From: Candidatus Segatella albertsiae
GTDB taxonomy: Bacteria > Bacteroidota > Bacteroidia > Bacteroidales > Bacteroidaceae
Length of the DNA: 14,511 bases
Assembly (NCBI GenBank): GCA_002451555.1
Contig: DKCU01000098.1
Coordinates: 5,059 to 19,569 of the forward strand
Direction of reading: 5' to 3'
Part shown: in pieces, positions 1 through 7,122 of the stretch
Layout: each line of letters starts with the position of its first letter
Numbering within the stretch: the first letter of the stretch is position 1
Made by a program: the position numbers and the translations under genes
The notes under the pieces: generated by a model
What the model saw: the letters and a program-made list of their open reading frames with translations, nothing else
What the model was told of the DNA's origin: nothing
Database searches by the model: none

Positions 1-674
1 ATGCCCACGTGGCACATGATGCCGATGAAGGAAAGCAACACGATTGGCTTGCCGAGCAACTTGAAGCACTCGCCGAAGCCCGAAGCCTTGCCCTCTATCT
101 TCTCCTCCTCGATAGGAGTGCCAGCCAAGAAGAGCGTGGCGGCTACACCTATTATCATATAGATAGGGAAAAGAACTCTCCAGCCCAAGCCGAAGGTAGG
201 AATGCTCGCCATCGCTCCCCACATGGCGATGTAAGGTGCCAAGAATGAGGCGATAGCCTTCACGAACTGACCGAAGGTCAAGGTGGAAGCCAAGTTCTTG
301 CCCGATGTCACTGCCGAAACCAATGGATTCAGGGAGGTCTGCATCAAGGCGTTTCCGATGCCGAGCAGAGAGAACGACACGAGCATCATGCCGAAGCTCT
401 CGCCGAAGCAAGGCAAGAGAAGAGAGATGACGGTAACAAGCAAGGACAGGAGCACAGTCTTCTTGCGACCTATCTTATTCATCAAGATGCCCGTAGGCAC
501 CGAGAATATCAAAAACCAGAAGAATACCAAAGATGGGAACAGGTTGGCTGTCGCATCATTGAGGTTAAGATCTTCCTTCACATAGTTGGAGGCGATGCCT
601 ACCAAATCTACGAATCCCATGGCGAAGAAACAGAGCATCACCGGGATGATTGTTAATTTAGATGACTTATTCAT
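1..674 (-). CDS. FucP-like MFS sugar importer (partial, C-terminal part outside window)
   Basis: Reading leftwards from the ATG at 674, the frame stays open to base 1 and gives 224 residues with no stop, so the gene is cut by the window edge. The start MNKSSKLTIIPVMLCFFAMG is followed by several hydrophobic helices. The loop MNKIGRKKT (about residues 65-73) after helix 2 is the typical MFS signature. MQTSLNPLVS (111-120) resembles Bacteroidetes sugar porters of the FucP/glucose-galactose type, which are usually 400-440 residues long, so about half is seen. The likely role is proton-coupled uptake of a monosaccharide across the inner membrane. In characterised Bacteroides fructan loci such a transporter imports fructose released by GH32 enzymes. 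Its leader shares a 20-nt element with the GH32 and TonB receptor genes here, which supports fructose as substrate, but this is inference. Confidence 0.88.
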   Translation of the reverse strand, partial: MNKSSKLTIIPVMLCFFAMGFVDLVGIASNYVKEDLNLNDATANLFPSLVFFWFLIFSVPTGILMNKIGRKKTVLLSLLVTVISLLLPCFGESFGMMLVSFSLLGIGNALMQTSLNPLVSAVTSGKNLASTLTFGQFVKAIASFLAPYIAMWGAMASIPTFGLGWRVLFPIYMIIGVAATLFLAGTPIEEEKIEGKASGFGECFKLLGKPIVLLSFIGIMCHVG

Positions 675-694
675 AATTGTTAGCGTTATTGTTT
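675..694 (-). promoter_or_regulatory. Shared 20-nt leader element, copy 1 (directly before MFS start codon)
   Basis: On the minus strand this reads AAACAATAACGCTAACAATT and ends at the base before the ATG at 674. The same 20 bases occur at 4858-4877 before the GH32 gene and at 14392-14411 before the TonB receptor gene. It lies downstream of the predicted promoter, so it would be in the mRNA 5' leader. Its function is unknown; a site for translational or post-transcriptional control is the simplest inference. Confidence 0.8.
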
Positions 695-704
695 TGTTTC
701 TTAA

Positions 705-868
705 TTTCGATGGCAAAGAAAATGCAAACGAGCGCAATGAAAGCTTGCTTTCAAATCGCCGTGTGCAACTTTTCTTCTGCAAAGGTAAGAAGATATAAGA
801 TGAATACGGATAAATATTCGTTCATTACTTACCAAGAATGTTAAGAAGTAACATTTTTGCCATCGAAA
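705..868. repeat. 13-bp perfect inverted repeat flanking the MFS promoter region
   Basis: TTTCGATGGCAAA at 705-717 is repeated in reverse complement (TTTGCCATCGAAA) at 856-868. With small gaps, similarity extends outwards (GTTTC on both outer sides) and inwards (AAATG). The enclosed 138 bp carries the best -7 box of the MFS gene. The geometry resembles an invertible promoter segment, but a duplicated divergent promoter remnant is equally possible, because the same motif is simply part of the GH32 promoter. Confidence 0.45.
713..787 (-). promoter_or_regulatory. Probable promoter region of the MFS gene (two candidate -7 elements)
   Basis: Two -7 boxes read towards the MFS gene. TACCTTTGC at 787-779 matches the Bacteroidetes consensus TAnnTTTGC exactly. 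TTTCTTTGC at 721-713 lacks the TA, but its downstream context, CTTTGCCATCGAAA, is the same as at the GH32 promoter (start of the GH32 transcript region). No convincing -33 TTTG is seen for either. Which one is used cannot be decided from sequence. Confidence 0.5.
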
Positions 869-891
869 GAAACAAAAGTCACAACAAAAAA

Positions 892-929
892 AATCGTTCG
901 TGCAGCCGTATTATGCTACATGAACGATT
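892..929 (-). promoter_or_regulatory. Inverted repeat (operator-like, or terminator of the upstream ATPase gene)
   Basis: AATCGTTCGTGCA (892-904) and TACATGAACGATT (917-929) form a 13-bp inverted repeat with two mismatches and a 12-bp spacer. A related repeat, AATCGTTCATGT/ACATGAACGATT, lies before the GH32 gene and a half copy before the TonB receptor gene. That recurrence favours a regulator-binding site. On the minus strand the repeat is followed by eight T (893-886) and lies 33 bases after the stop of the ATPase gene at 962, so it could also act as that gene's intrinsic terminator. Confidence 0.55.
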
Positions 930-961
930 ATATAGTATTTATAATCAATACAATCTTGACA

Positions 962-2728
962 TCACACTTCTTTCATTCGCTTGAGTTCCCATCCCTCAAA
1001 CTGCATGATAATGAGATGAAGCTTCGTGCCTTGACGCAAAGCCTCAACCCTAGGAGCCTCAGCATAGCGATGAATTTGCGCCACCGCCTCACGCCATTGC
1101 TTCTCGCCCTTGGTCATCGGCTTGCCATCTTCCGTAAACTCCCCCTCCACAATGGCAGAGAATTCTTTCTTTGACAAGACCTTCAGTTCCAAGATATAAC
1201 TATGCTGACTAGCATAATGAGTAAGGTCTGGCAAAAGGAAGAAATCACAATAGCCATGACTCAACTCCAACTCTGGCGCCGTGATATAGTAATCATTCAG
1301 ATTCAGGTAAGCCATGAAGAAACCTTGCAAGTTTCGCTCAGCCTCTATGCCATCACGCACCGACGACACCTTGGCGTAAGCATCTGCCATAAATCGCAAG
1401 CCTTCCTCCCACTTGCCATCATACGCCATATCATAATAGTAATCGGTAAGCTTGTTGGTATCTACGTATGCCTTCGCCTGATATTCCTCTTCCAGATAAC
1501 CATAATATTGCTTGCGCACATTGTTGTTTGGAATACCCAATATGAGTTTAGAACCGCGAGTACCCTTGATGGTGAGCATGCCATAATAGAACAACAAGCT
1601 TGGGAATATCTCTGCCTTCGGAATCTGATAGGCAGAGAATGACTCGTAGAGCTGAGCCGTAATCTGTCCCTCTTCCGCAATCTTGCGAATAATGCCCTTA
1701 CGCTCGCCATCTAACTTGTCAAACTGAAGCAACTTCTTCATCTTTCCATAATCGGTGCGAGTGTTAGGGTCTATCATCTGCCGAGGAGCTTTTCCATAAT
1801 CCATGTAATTGCGAAGATAATAAAGCACCATATCACAATTGAACATACGAGTATGCTTACGCAAAGCCTCTTCTGCAAAACAATAGTTGTCATACCATGG
1901 TTTCATATCATCCACAATGGCATCAATGTCGCTATCCGCAGGAATGCAACCATGCTCCTTGTAATAAGTAAACATATTGATGACATCGGTCGTAGAGAAT
2001 CCAAGCATCTCATCAAACTCTGGCTTGATGGAGATATTCCACCCGATATTAAAACCACTCGTCACATCATCCAATGTCACAGGACTCACACCCATCATGA
2101 AGATTCGCTCAAAGTTGCCCTTGAACTTCTTGAACACATCACGATAGAAGCCGTCGGCATGGGTAATGGCATGATACACTTTCTCGCCACGCTCATTGAG
2201 GATGACATTGGTAAAGTTGTCGTACTCATCGACTATCAGATAAAGTGGATATTTGTGCGACTTGGCAGCTTTGAATATCAGTTCCAATTTTTCCTCGAAA
2301 TCTTCCTGAGCAAGAATTTCCTCTTTCTCGGCTTGGTAATATACTGCATATTGACGCACGAAAGCATCGAGATTGATGCTCAAGTAGGAGTTGAACTTGT
2401 CCTCCAACTTATCGATATTGCCCGTTATCTGAGAGAAATCCAAGAACAACACCTGATATTTTCCCTGCAAAGGCGTAGGATGCTGACCTATCCACAAATT
2501 GCCAAAAAGCTTTTGGAAATCATCGCTTTGCGAACAGTCATAGTAAGAGTAGAGCATACTAAGGAATATGCTCTTTCCGAAACGACGTGGGCGAATGAAG
2601 AAGAGATTGTTTGGCTGCTTCTCCAACTCAGGGATGAACATCGTCTTATCCACATAATACTGATTCTGCTCTATCACATTGGCAAAATCAGATACTCCGT
2701 AAGGTACTCGTTTTACTTGCTGTTCCAT
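962..2728 (-). CDS. AAA-ATPase-like protein with C-terminal PD-(D/E)XK nuclease-fold domain
   Basis: This 588-residue protein has the layout of the PF09820/PF08011 family, which is widespread and highly paralogous in Bacteroidetes. The N-terminal part carries the family start motif (VPYGVSDF, residues 8-15) and YYVDKT (24-29). A Walker A-like loop RPRRFGKS lies at 46-53 and a Walker B segment LIVDEYDNF at 164-172. The C-terminal domain has GYCDFFLLP (D495) and YILELKVLSK (E514, K516), the D...ExK pattern of the PD-(D/E)XK fold. Length is normal and no lesion is seen. No biochemical role is established for the family; links to mobile or defence functions are inference. It sits between two members of the fructan set on the same strand and has its own promoter, so it is probably not functionally part of that set. 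Confidence 0.9.
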   Translation of the reverse strand: MEQQVKRVPYGVSDFANVIEQNQYYVDKTMFIPELEKQPNNLFFIRPRRFGKSIFLSMLYSYYDCSQSDDFQKLFGNLWIGQHPTPLQGKYQVLFLDFSQITGNIDKLEDKFNSYLSINLDAFVRQYAVYYQAEKEEILAQEDFEEKLELIFKAAKSHKYPLYLIVDEYDNFTNVILNERGEKVYHAITHADGFYRDVFKKFKGNFERIFMMGVSPVTLDDVTSGFNIGWNISIKPEFDEMLGFSTTDVINMFTYYKEHGCIPADSDIDAIVDDMKPWYDNYCFAEEALRKHTRMFNCDMVLYYLRNYMDYGKAPRQMIDPNTRTDYGKMKKLLQFDKLDGERKGIIRKIAEEGQITAQLYESFSAYQIPKAEIFPSLLFYYGMLTIKGTRGSKLILGIPNNNVRKQYYGYLEEEYQAKAYVDTNKLTDYYYDMAYDGKWEEGLRFMADAYAKVSSVRDGIEAERNLQGFFMAYLNLNDYYITAPELELSHGYCDFFLLPDLTHYASQHSYILELKVLSKKEFSAIVEGEFTEDGKPMTKGEKQWREAVAQIHRYAEAPRVEALRQGTKLHLIIMQFEGWELKRMKEV

Positions 2729-2759
2729 AACTGTTTTAACTTTTAACTCGCTTTCGCAT

Positions 2760-2768
2760 GCAAAAATA
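2760..2768 (-). promoter_or_regulatory. -7 promoter element of the PF09820-like ATPase gene
   Basis: TATTTTTGC on the minus strand (2768-2760) matches TAnnTTTGC and lies 31 bases upstream of the ATG at 2728. No clear -33 TTTG is found about 20 bases further upstream, so strength cannot be judged. Confidence 0.5.
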
Positions 2769-2833
2769 AGAAAACTTTTTTAAATATCACTCATTTATTC
2801 TTCTTTATTTTGCCATCATAGGGTCAAAACGCA

Positions 2834-2872
2834 ATTATAGGCAGATTTCCACCAAGGAAACCTGCCTATAAT
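2834..2872 (-). terminator. Hairpin downstream of the GH32 gene, probable terminator
   Basis: ATTATAGGCAG (2834-2844) pairs perfectly with CTGCCTATAAT (2862-2872). After one mismatch, TTTCC (2846-2850) pairs with GGAAA (2856-2860) around a 5-base loop. The stem starts 61 bases after the GH32 stop codon. The T tract that follows on the minus strand is short (TGCGTTTT), so the terminator may be weak. Confidence 0.6.
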
Positions 2873-2933
2873 CCTACATATACTATCACAAGTTCTTGAC
2901 AACATGATTACTCATCGAGAACTTAAAGTTATC

Positions 2934-4847
2934 TTACAATGCCAACTGGTGAACCTTCACGTTCTTATACGCTGCCTTGCCATCCTTGCTATAGAACTTC
3001 ACGTTCTCGTATGGAGCCACAGGGAAGACGAGGTTGGTCATGGCGATACGACCGTTATCCACGAAGAGCTCTACAGATGACTTATCCACGAAGATGTCAA
3101 CATGATAGGTCTTCTTGCCATTCTCGCAGAGGCTCAACGGAGCCCATGTGGCGAGGGCGAAGTCGTTCTTGTAGTTGATGGAGTTCTCGATGCGGGCAGG
3201 TTGCTTGCCTTCTGCGGCACGCTGCTTGTCCCAAGCCTTCTCGATGTCATGAGGCTCAGCCTGCTTACCGAAGTCGGTGAGACCGCTCTCAGTTCTATCC
3301 ATCACCACCTTGCCTTGCTTCATGTCGAAGTAAATCAAGGTACGCTCACGCTTGTTGTTGGAAATCTCAATGCCAGCGATGCCATTCTCATCTGGAGTTA
3401 CATCAGCCTCAATCTCGAATGCGCCATTCATATTAGCAGCTACTGCTGAATATTCCTTCGCATTCTCGGCTGTTACATCCGCATCCCCTAACTCCTTGGT
3501 GTCCTTGCGAAGCGCATAAGCCTCTGGGGCTACATCCTCTGAAACATAGTACTTGCCGTTCTGCTCATAGAGTTTCAACTCTCGTGGCAATCCATTGGCA
3601 CCACGGTTCTGCTTGAACGGAGTGAGGTTGGCATACTGCCAGTTGCTCATCCAAGTCATTGCCAAAACACGGTCGCCTGTGTTGGAGAAGGTAACGGTAG
3701 CGTAGTGGTCCTTACCCCAGTCGAGCCATTTTACGTCGTTGGCATCAGGACAAGTGAAGTTCTTGCCATCGAAATCGCCCACGAAATACTCGGTGGCACT
3801 TCCACCAAACCAACAACCTGGGTTGATGTTCATTGTCATCACCCACTTCATGTTCTTCTTATCGCCGTTCACTGGCAACTGGAAGAAGTCTGGGCACTCA
3901 TACTGACAGGGTTGCTGACCGATTCCCTTACCAAAGGCACTCACGTAATCCCACTTTTTGAGATTCTTCGACTTGTACAGGCGCATCTCCTTGTCGGCAG
4001 AGACAATCATGTACCAGCACTTTCCCTTCTCATACCAGAACACCTTTGGGTCGCGGAAGTCCTTCAAGCCATCGAATGGAGTCAACACTGGGTTGCCCCC
4101 ATATTTAGTGAAGGTACGACCATTGTCGGTACTGTAAGCCATGCACTGCACTTCGTCGTGATTCACACTGTTGTTGGTGTAAAGGGCGATGATGGCGTTC
4201 TTGCCATAGCCTGCCGTATTGCGCTTGTCGAGAACGGAGCTACCTGAGAAAATATGACCTACCGGGTCACGAGCGATGGCTGGGTCAAGATGCTCCCAAT
4301 GGATGAGGTCCTTGCTCACGGCATGTCCCCAGTGCATGTTGCCCCACTTAGAGCCGTATGGATTATACTGGAAATAGAGATGATACTCGCCATCCTTATA
4401 TACCATTCCGTTAGGGTCGTTCATCCAGCCATAGAGCGGCGTGAAGTGATAAGATGGACGATAGTAATCTGTATTGGTGGTGTCGAAGGTATCGCTGAGC
4501 TTCATCAGATTGAGCGCCAAGGCATTCTTCTTCAAGCCGAGGATCTTGACAGTTGCCGTCTTGCCTTTGCCGAGAGCGAATGGCACATAATAATCGGAAC
4601 CATTCTGTGCCAGGCGAACGTCCATCCAGGTATCATCCTTGCTACCTGTGTCGAGCAACACCTGAGCCTCATCCTTCTCCTCCTGGATAGGAAGAAGAAG
4701 ATACTTGGTAGGATTCTCCACCTTAATAATAGTAGTATCACCCTTGTGTTCGATATTCATCTTCTGAGCGAAAGCAGAAGGAACGGCTGATGCCATCATC
4801 ATGAGGCAAGCGGCCTTGGTAATCATTGAACTGGATTTCATGATCAT
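2934..4847 (-). CDS. GH32 fructan hydrolase (levanase/inulinase family), secreted
   Basis: This 637-residue protein hydrolyses fructosyl linkages in fructans or sucrose-type oligosaccharides. A signal peptide covers residues 1-27, with cleavage expected after AFA before QKM; there is no lipobox cysteine, so a periplasmic or secreted enzyme is expected. Residues about 28-125 form an extra N-terminal beta domain, as in Bacteroides GH32 enzymes (DUF4980-like). The five-blade propeller follows: WMNDPNG (141-147, nucleophile D144), FRDP (264-267, transition-state D266) and YECPDFF (316-322, acid/base E317). The C-terminal beta sandwich includes VDIFVDKSSVELFVDNG. All catalytic residues are present. 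A second ATG at 4841 would give MKSSSM... and an equally good signal peptide, so the start is uncertain by two residues. Endo or exo action and levan or inulin preference cannot be read from sequence. Confidence 0.93.
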   Translation of the reverse strand: MIMKSSSMITKAACLMMMASAVPSAFAQKMNIEHKGDTTIIKVENPTKYLLLPIQEEKDEAQVLLDTGSKDDTWMDVRLAQNGSDYYVPFALGKGKTATVKILGLKKNALALNLMKLSDTFDTTNTDYYRPSYHFTPLYGWMNDPNGMVYKDGEYHLYFQYNPYGSKWGNMHWGHAVSKDLIHWEHLDPAIARDPVGHIFSGSSVLDKRNTAGYGKNAIIALYTNNSVNHDEVQCMAYSTDNGRTFTKYGGNPVLTPFDGLKDFRDPKVFWYEKGKCWYMIVSADKEMRLYKSKNLKKWDYVSAFGKGIGQQPCQYECPDFFQLPVNGDKKNMKWVMTMNINPGCWFGGSATEYFVGDFDGKNFTCPDANDVKWLDWGKDHYATVTFSNTGDRVLAMTWMSNWQYANLTPFKQNRGANGLPRELKLYEQNGKYYVSEDVAPEAYALRKDTKELGDADVTAENAKEYSAVAANMNGAFEIEADVTPDENGIAGIEISNNKRERTLIYFDMKQGKVVMDRTESGLTDFGKQAEPHDIEKAWDKQRAAEGKQPARIENSINYKNDFALATWAPLSLCENGKKTYHVDIFVDKSSVELFVDNGRIAMTNLVFPVAPYENVKFYSKDGKAAYKNVKVHQLAL

Positions 4848-4857
4848 TTCGTTTTTA

Positions 4858-4877
4858 AATTGTTAGCGTTATTGTTT
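4858..4877 (-). promoter_or_regulatory. Shared 20-nt leader element, copy 2 (GH32 gene)
   Basis: Identical on the minus strand to the element before the MFS gene (AAACAATAACGCTAACAATT). Here it ends 10 bases before the ATG at 4847. It lies between the predicted transcription start and the start codon. Confidence 0.8.
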
Positions 4878-4890
4878 CTTGTTTTCGATG

Positions 4891-4922
4891 GCAAAGTTAC
4901 GGAAAAGCAAGGAATCCTGCAA
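4891..4922 (-). promoter_or_regulatory. GH32 gene promoter
   Basis: TAACTTTGC at 4899-4891 is a consensus Bacteroidetes -7 box. A TTG at 4922-4920 lies 20 bases upstream and can serve as a minimal -33 element. Transcription would start near 4885, giving a leader of about 38 nt that contains the shared 20-nt element. Confidence 0.65.
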
Positions 4923-4931
4923 TAAACTCCG

Positions 4932-4987
4932 TTTCTTATGATACAAAAAATCGTTCATGTAACATATTTGCTATCACATGAACGATT
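4932..4987 (-). promoter_or_regulatory. Operator-like element upstream of the GH32 promoter (perfect 12-bp inverted repeat)
   Basis: AATCGTTCATGT (4949-4960) and ACATGAACGATT (4976-4987) are perfect inverted arms around a 15-bp spacer. Next to them, on the plus strand, TTTCTTATGATACAAAAA begins at 4932, exactly 33 bp from the T of the -7 box. The TonB receptor gene has TTTCGTATGATGCAAAAA at the same 33-bp distance, followed by a matching half-site. This suggests binding of one activator at both promoters, for example a hybrid two-component regulator as in Bacteroides fructan loci. On the minus strand the arms are followed by six T and lie 43 bases after the ATPase pseudogene, so terminator activity is also possible. 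Confidence 0.6.
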
Positions 4988-5029
4988 ATTCTCTCGAAAG
5001 TTTTAGCCTATCATATAGGTTGCATAGGT

Positions 5030-6231
5030 TTATACTTCCCCCATCAACCATCTCAATGCATTGATACGCTTAATGCCATCATAATCTGCCGTCGGGTCTT
5101 CATCGAGCGTCAAGATAAACTTAGGATATTGATCCTTGATTTGCTGAAGCGAAGCCAACTCACGCTTCAAGGTGTTCTCATCCCTCACCGTGGCTGCTAC
5201 CTGATAGTAAGTAATATCATTCTCATCGATGGCTACAAAATCCACCTCCAAGTTATCCATCTTACCAATATACACTTTCTTCTGACGGCGCAAGAGTTCA
5301 AGATAAACGATATTCTCCAAGATACGTCCCGCATCAAAAGAGCGAGAGCCAAGCAGCATTCGTCGCAAACCAATATCCACCAAATAGTATTTTCCCAATG
5401 TCTTAAGCAGCTGCCTACCTTTGATATTATACCGCTTCACTTCATAGAGGAAGAAAGACTCGCAAAGTGTAGATAGATATTTCTCCACTGTCTTTTGGTC
5501 TATCTTTCGTCCATCAGCCGTCATCAAGTCGGCGATACGTTTAGTTGAGAGAATATTACCTATATTATCGGCAGTAAAACGAATCACGCTCTCCAGCATC
5601 ATTACATCCGAAAGTTTGTTTCTACTCATGATGTCTTTCACCACAATCGTATTGTAAACGGCATTCAGATAATCGCTGACCTCATTTGTCGTATCCAATT
5701 CCAATGTATATGGAAAACTGCTCTTGCTCACATATTCAATATAAGCCTTAGAAAGATTATCAGCTCCACCCACACCTTTCACATACTCCTTGAAAGACAA
5801 TGGAAGCATCGCTATCTCCACATATCTACCCGACAAGAGCGTTGCTATTTCGCTTGAAAGCATATAGGCATTGGAACCTGTTACATATAAATCTACCATT
5901 GGCTTCAAGTTGAAACTATTGATGATGTCAGGAAAATCCCCGACATGTTGTATCTCATCAAAAAAGATATAAGTCATCTTATCTTGATGTATGAGAGGCT
6001 TGACGTAATCATACAGTTTTCGCGGGTCTCTCAATTCGATGAAATCATAGTCCTCAAAATTAAGATAGATGATTTGGTCTTGCTTGACACCATGAGCCAA
6101 GAGCCAATCACGATAAATTTCCATAATAGTTAGTTACCGCAACGTCGAATGCCAGTGATTACCTTGATTAGCTTTTTATCCTTAAAAGCTATCAGCTTTT
6201 GTAGATATTCTTGTCGTTCTATTCTCTTCAT
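5030..6231 (-). pseudogene. DUF4143-type AAA ATPase, frameshifted in the Walker A loop
   Basis: The expected N-terminus is encoded from the ATG at 6231: MKRIERQEYLQKLIAF, then VITGIRRCGN and a stop at 6132-6130. The family normally reads GIRRCGKST here. The rest continues in another frame as I-M-E-I-Y-R-D-W and runs intact to 5030 (364 residues from the internal ATG at 6124). The spacing fits loss of one base between codons 33 and 35. The invariant Walker A lysine is therefore lost or out of frame. Downstream features survive: Walker B YIFFDEIQHV, a DUF4143 region, and a C-terminal nuclease-fold segment with LEVDFVAI. The intact protein would be about 400 residues. A re-initiated product from 6124 would lack the P-loop. 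A sequencing or assembly error cannot be excluded. It has its own promoter and a repeat array upstream. Confidence 0.85.
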
Positions 6232-6256
6232 TTTTTGCTATTTTAAATACCACACT

Positions 6257-6265
6257 GCAAATATA
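6257..6265 (-). promoter_or_regulatory. -7 promoter element of the frameshifted ATPase gene
   Basis: TATATTTGC (6265-6257) matches TAnnTTTGC, 25 bases before the ATG at 6231, which supports that ATG rather than the internal one at 6124. The -33 position falls inside the nearest repeat of the adjacent inverted-repeat array. Confidence 0.65.
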
Positions 6266-6271
6266 CATATT

Positions 6272-6375
6272 TTTTAGGAATCCTAATACTAAAAGCGCAT
6301 ATATTAAGAAAGTTTTAGGAACGCATTCCTAAAACTCTTGTGTTTCGATAACTTTTAGGAGTTTAGACTCTAAAA
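6272..6375. repeat. Array of three inverted repeats (TTTTAG...CTAAAA) spaced 40.5 bp
   Basis: Three dyads lie upstream of the ATPase promoter: 6272-6294, 6313-6334 (core of a perfect 11-bp repeat, AGTTTTAGGAA/TTCCTAAAACT at 6311-6336) and 6353-6375. Their centres are 6283, 6323.5 and 6364, so both intervals are 40.5 bp, about four helical turns. The proximal copy overlaps the expected -33 region. Each reads TTTTAG near one end and CTAAAA at the other, with AGGA/TCCT or similar inside. A cooperative repressor or activator array is the likely role. Confidence 0.7.
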
Positions 6376-6378
6376 CTT

Positions 6379-6680
6379 CTCATTTTTTATTAATCATAAC
6401 TTATAAAAACACTCATTCTGCCCTTTTTATTTGGTACGATTAATAAAATTATCATGCCCTGCCCCTGCAAACTTCGCCAATATGCCGTGGTAGGAGAATT
6501 AATATGTGCGGTCTGAGTGCTGTGTTACGATTGCCGCCACACTTTACAAAACACTAATAATCAACAGCTTACAATACATTTGTGCAGTGTGCGGTCATTT
6601 TTGCAATTTCTTCCTAACGACCCACTGAGCCCATATCTATCAAACATAAATATTTATCGCAAGAAAAAATCACGCAAAAG
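6379..6680. other. Intergenic stretch without recognisable content
   Basis: No credible ORF, tRNA or strong hairpin is seen. A 9-bp direct repeat, TGTGCGGTC, occurs at 6505-6513 and 6588-6596 but is too short to interpret. The stretch is the divergent spacer between the minus-strand ATPase gene and the plus-strand RNA/methyltransferase block. Confidence 0.6.
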
Positions 6681-6713
6681 TTTGGAGATATGAGTTCTTT
6701 TCATTACCTTTGC
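6681..6713 (+). promoter_or_regulatory. Strong stable-RNA-type promoter
   Basis: TTTG at 6681-6684, then 20 bases, then TACCTTTGC at 6705-6713: both elements are consensus and the spacing is good for a Bacteroidetes promoter. The A-rich flank upstream (CGCAAAAG) is like promoters of tRNA and rRNA genes in Prevotella. Transcription should start near 6720, which is 400 bases before the first start codon. Confidence 0.75.
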
Positions 6714-6719
6714 ATTCGT

Positions 6720-7055
6720 CATTCTGCGGATTGCCAACAATGAGTTGCTGGCGTTAATCTGCCGCTTGGCTCTATTTTATGGAAACGGCGTTTACTGCGT
6801 TTTTCTTCTGATGTATTGGAAATTAGGGACTTCCAAATGAGCTTCAGATAAAGAACAAGGTGGACGCTTACACCTTGCTTGTATATACATGGCACAAATG
6901 CGCCCTTTCGTCAAGAAGGGGTGCATCTTGTGCTATTCATCATATACATCTAACTTGGCGTAGGCTTCTGCACTTCATTCTTTGAGCTCAAAGGTCCCCT
7001 AATACCTCAATACACAAAGGATGGCTGGTACAGAACTCCTACGCCATTTCTTTTG
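6720..7055 (+). ncRNA. Candidate structured non-coding RNA or long structured leader, class unknown
   Basis: About 330 bases after the strong promoter have no ORF longer than about 24 codons but fold into successive hairpins. H1: 6726-6765 (GCGG/CCGC, ATT/AAT, GCCA/TGGC, CAA/TTG, loop TGAG). H2: TTGGAA/TTCCAA, 6816-6836. H3: CAAGGTG/CACCTTG, 6856-6877. H4: a long hairpin, 6880-6948 (TGTATAT/ATATACA, GCACAA/TTGTGC, ATGC/GCAT, CCCTT/AAGGG). H5: 6956-7046, closed by TGGCGTAGG/CCTACGCCA and continued by TTCTG/CAGAA. H5 is followed by ATTTCTTTTG, a possible weak terminator. It does not match my recollection of tmRNA, RNase P, 6S or SRP RNA. It may be a free ncRNA or a leader read through into the methyltransferase gene at 7123. 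Confidence 0.55.
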
Positions 7056-7122
7056 ATAGGAAACACTTAACCATCAACTTTCTGCTTGGGGAGTCAGTAG
7101 AATAAAAAAACTAAGTGGATAG

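Noticed and set aside
9..585. Plus-strand open frames at the left edge
   Set aside because: They are antisense to the MFS transporter, whose minus-strand frame is uninterrupted and shows clear transmembrane and family motifs.
1853..2746. Long plus-strand open frame of 297 codons
   Set aside because: It is antisense to the PF09820-like ATPase gene, which has clear Walker and nuclease motifs; the plus frame has no recognisable domain.
3705..4790. Plus-strand open frames of about 180 codons
   Set aside because: They are complementary-strand shadows of the GH32 gene, whose catalytic motifs are all intact.
6505..6596. 9-bp direct repeat TGTGCGGTC (6505-6513 and 6588-6596) as a possible attachment site
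   Set aside because: Too short and with no integrase or flanking duplication; expected by chance.
6889..6963. Small ORF of 24 codons (MAQMRPFVKKGCILCYSS...) inside the structured region
   Set aside because: It coincides with both arms of the long hairpin 6880-6948, has no distinctive features, and similar short ORFs (at 6779 and 7022) are expected by chance.
6720..7055. Retron or OMEGA/HEARO-type RNA
   Set aside because: No reverse transcriptase, IscB or transposon gene is nearby, and no characteristic priming or guide features could be recognised.
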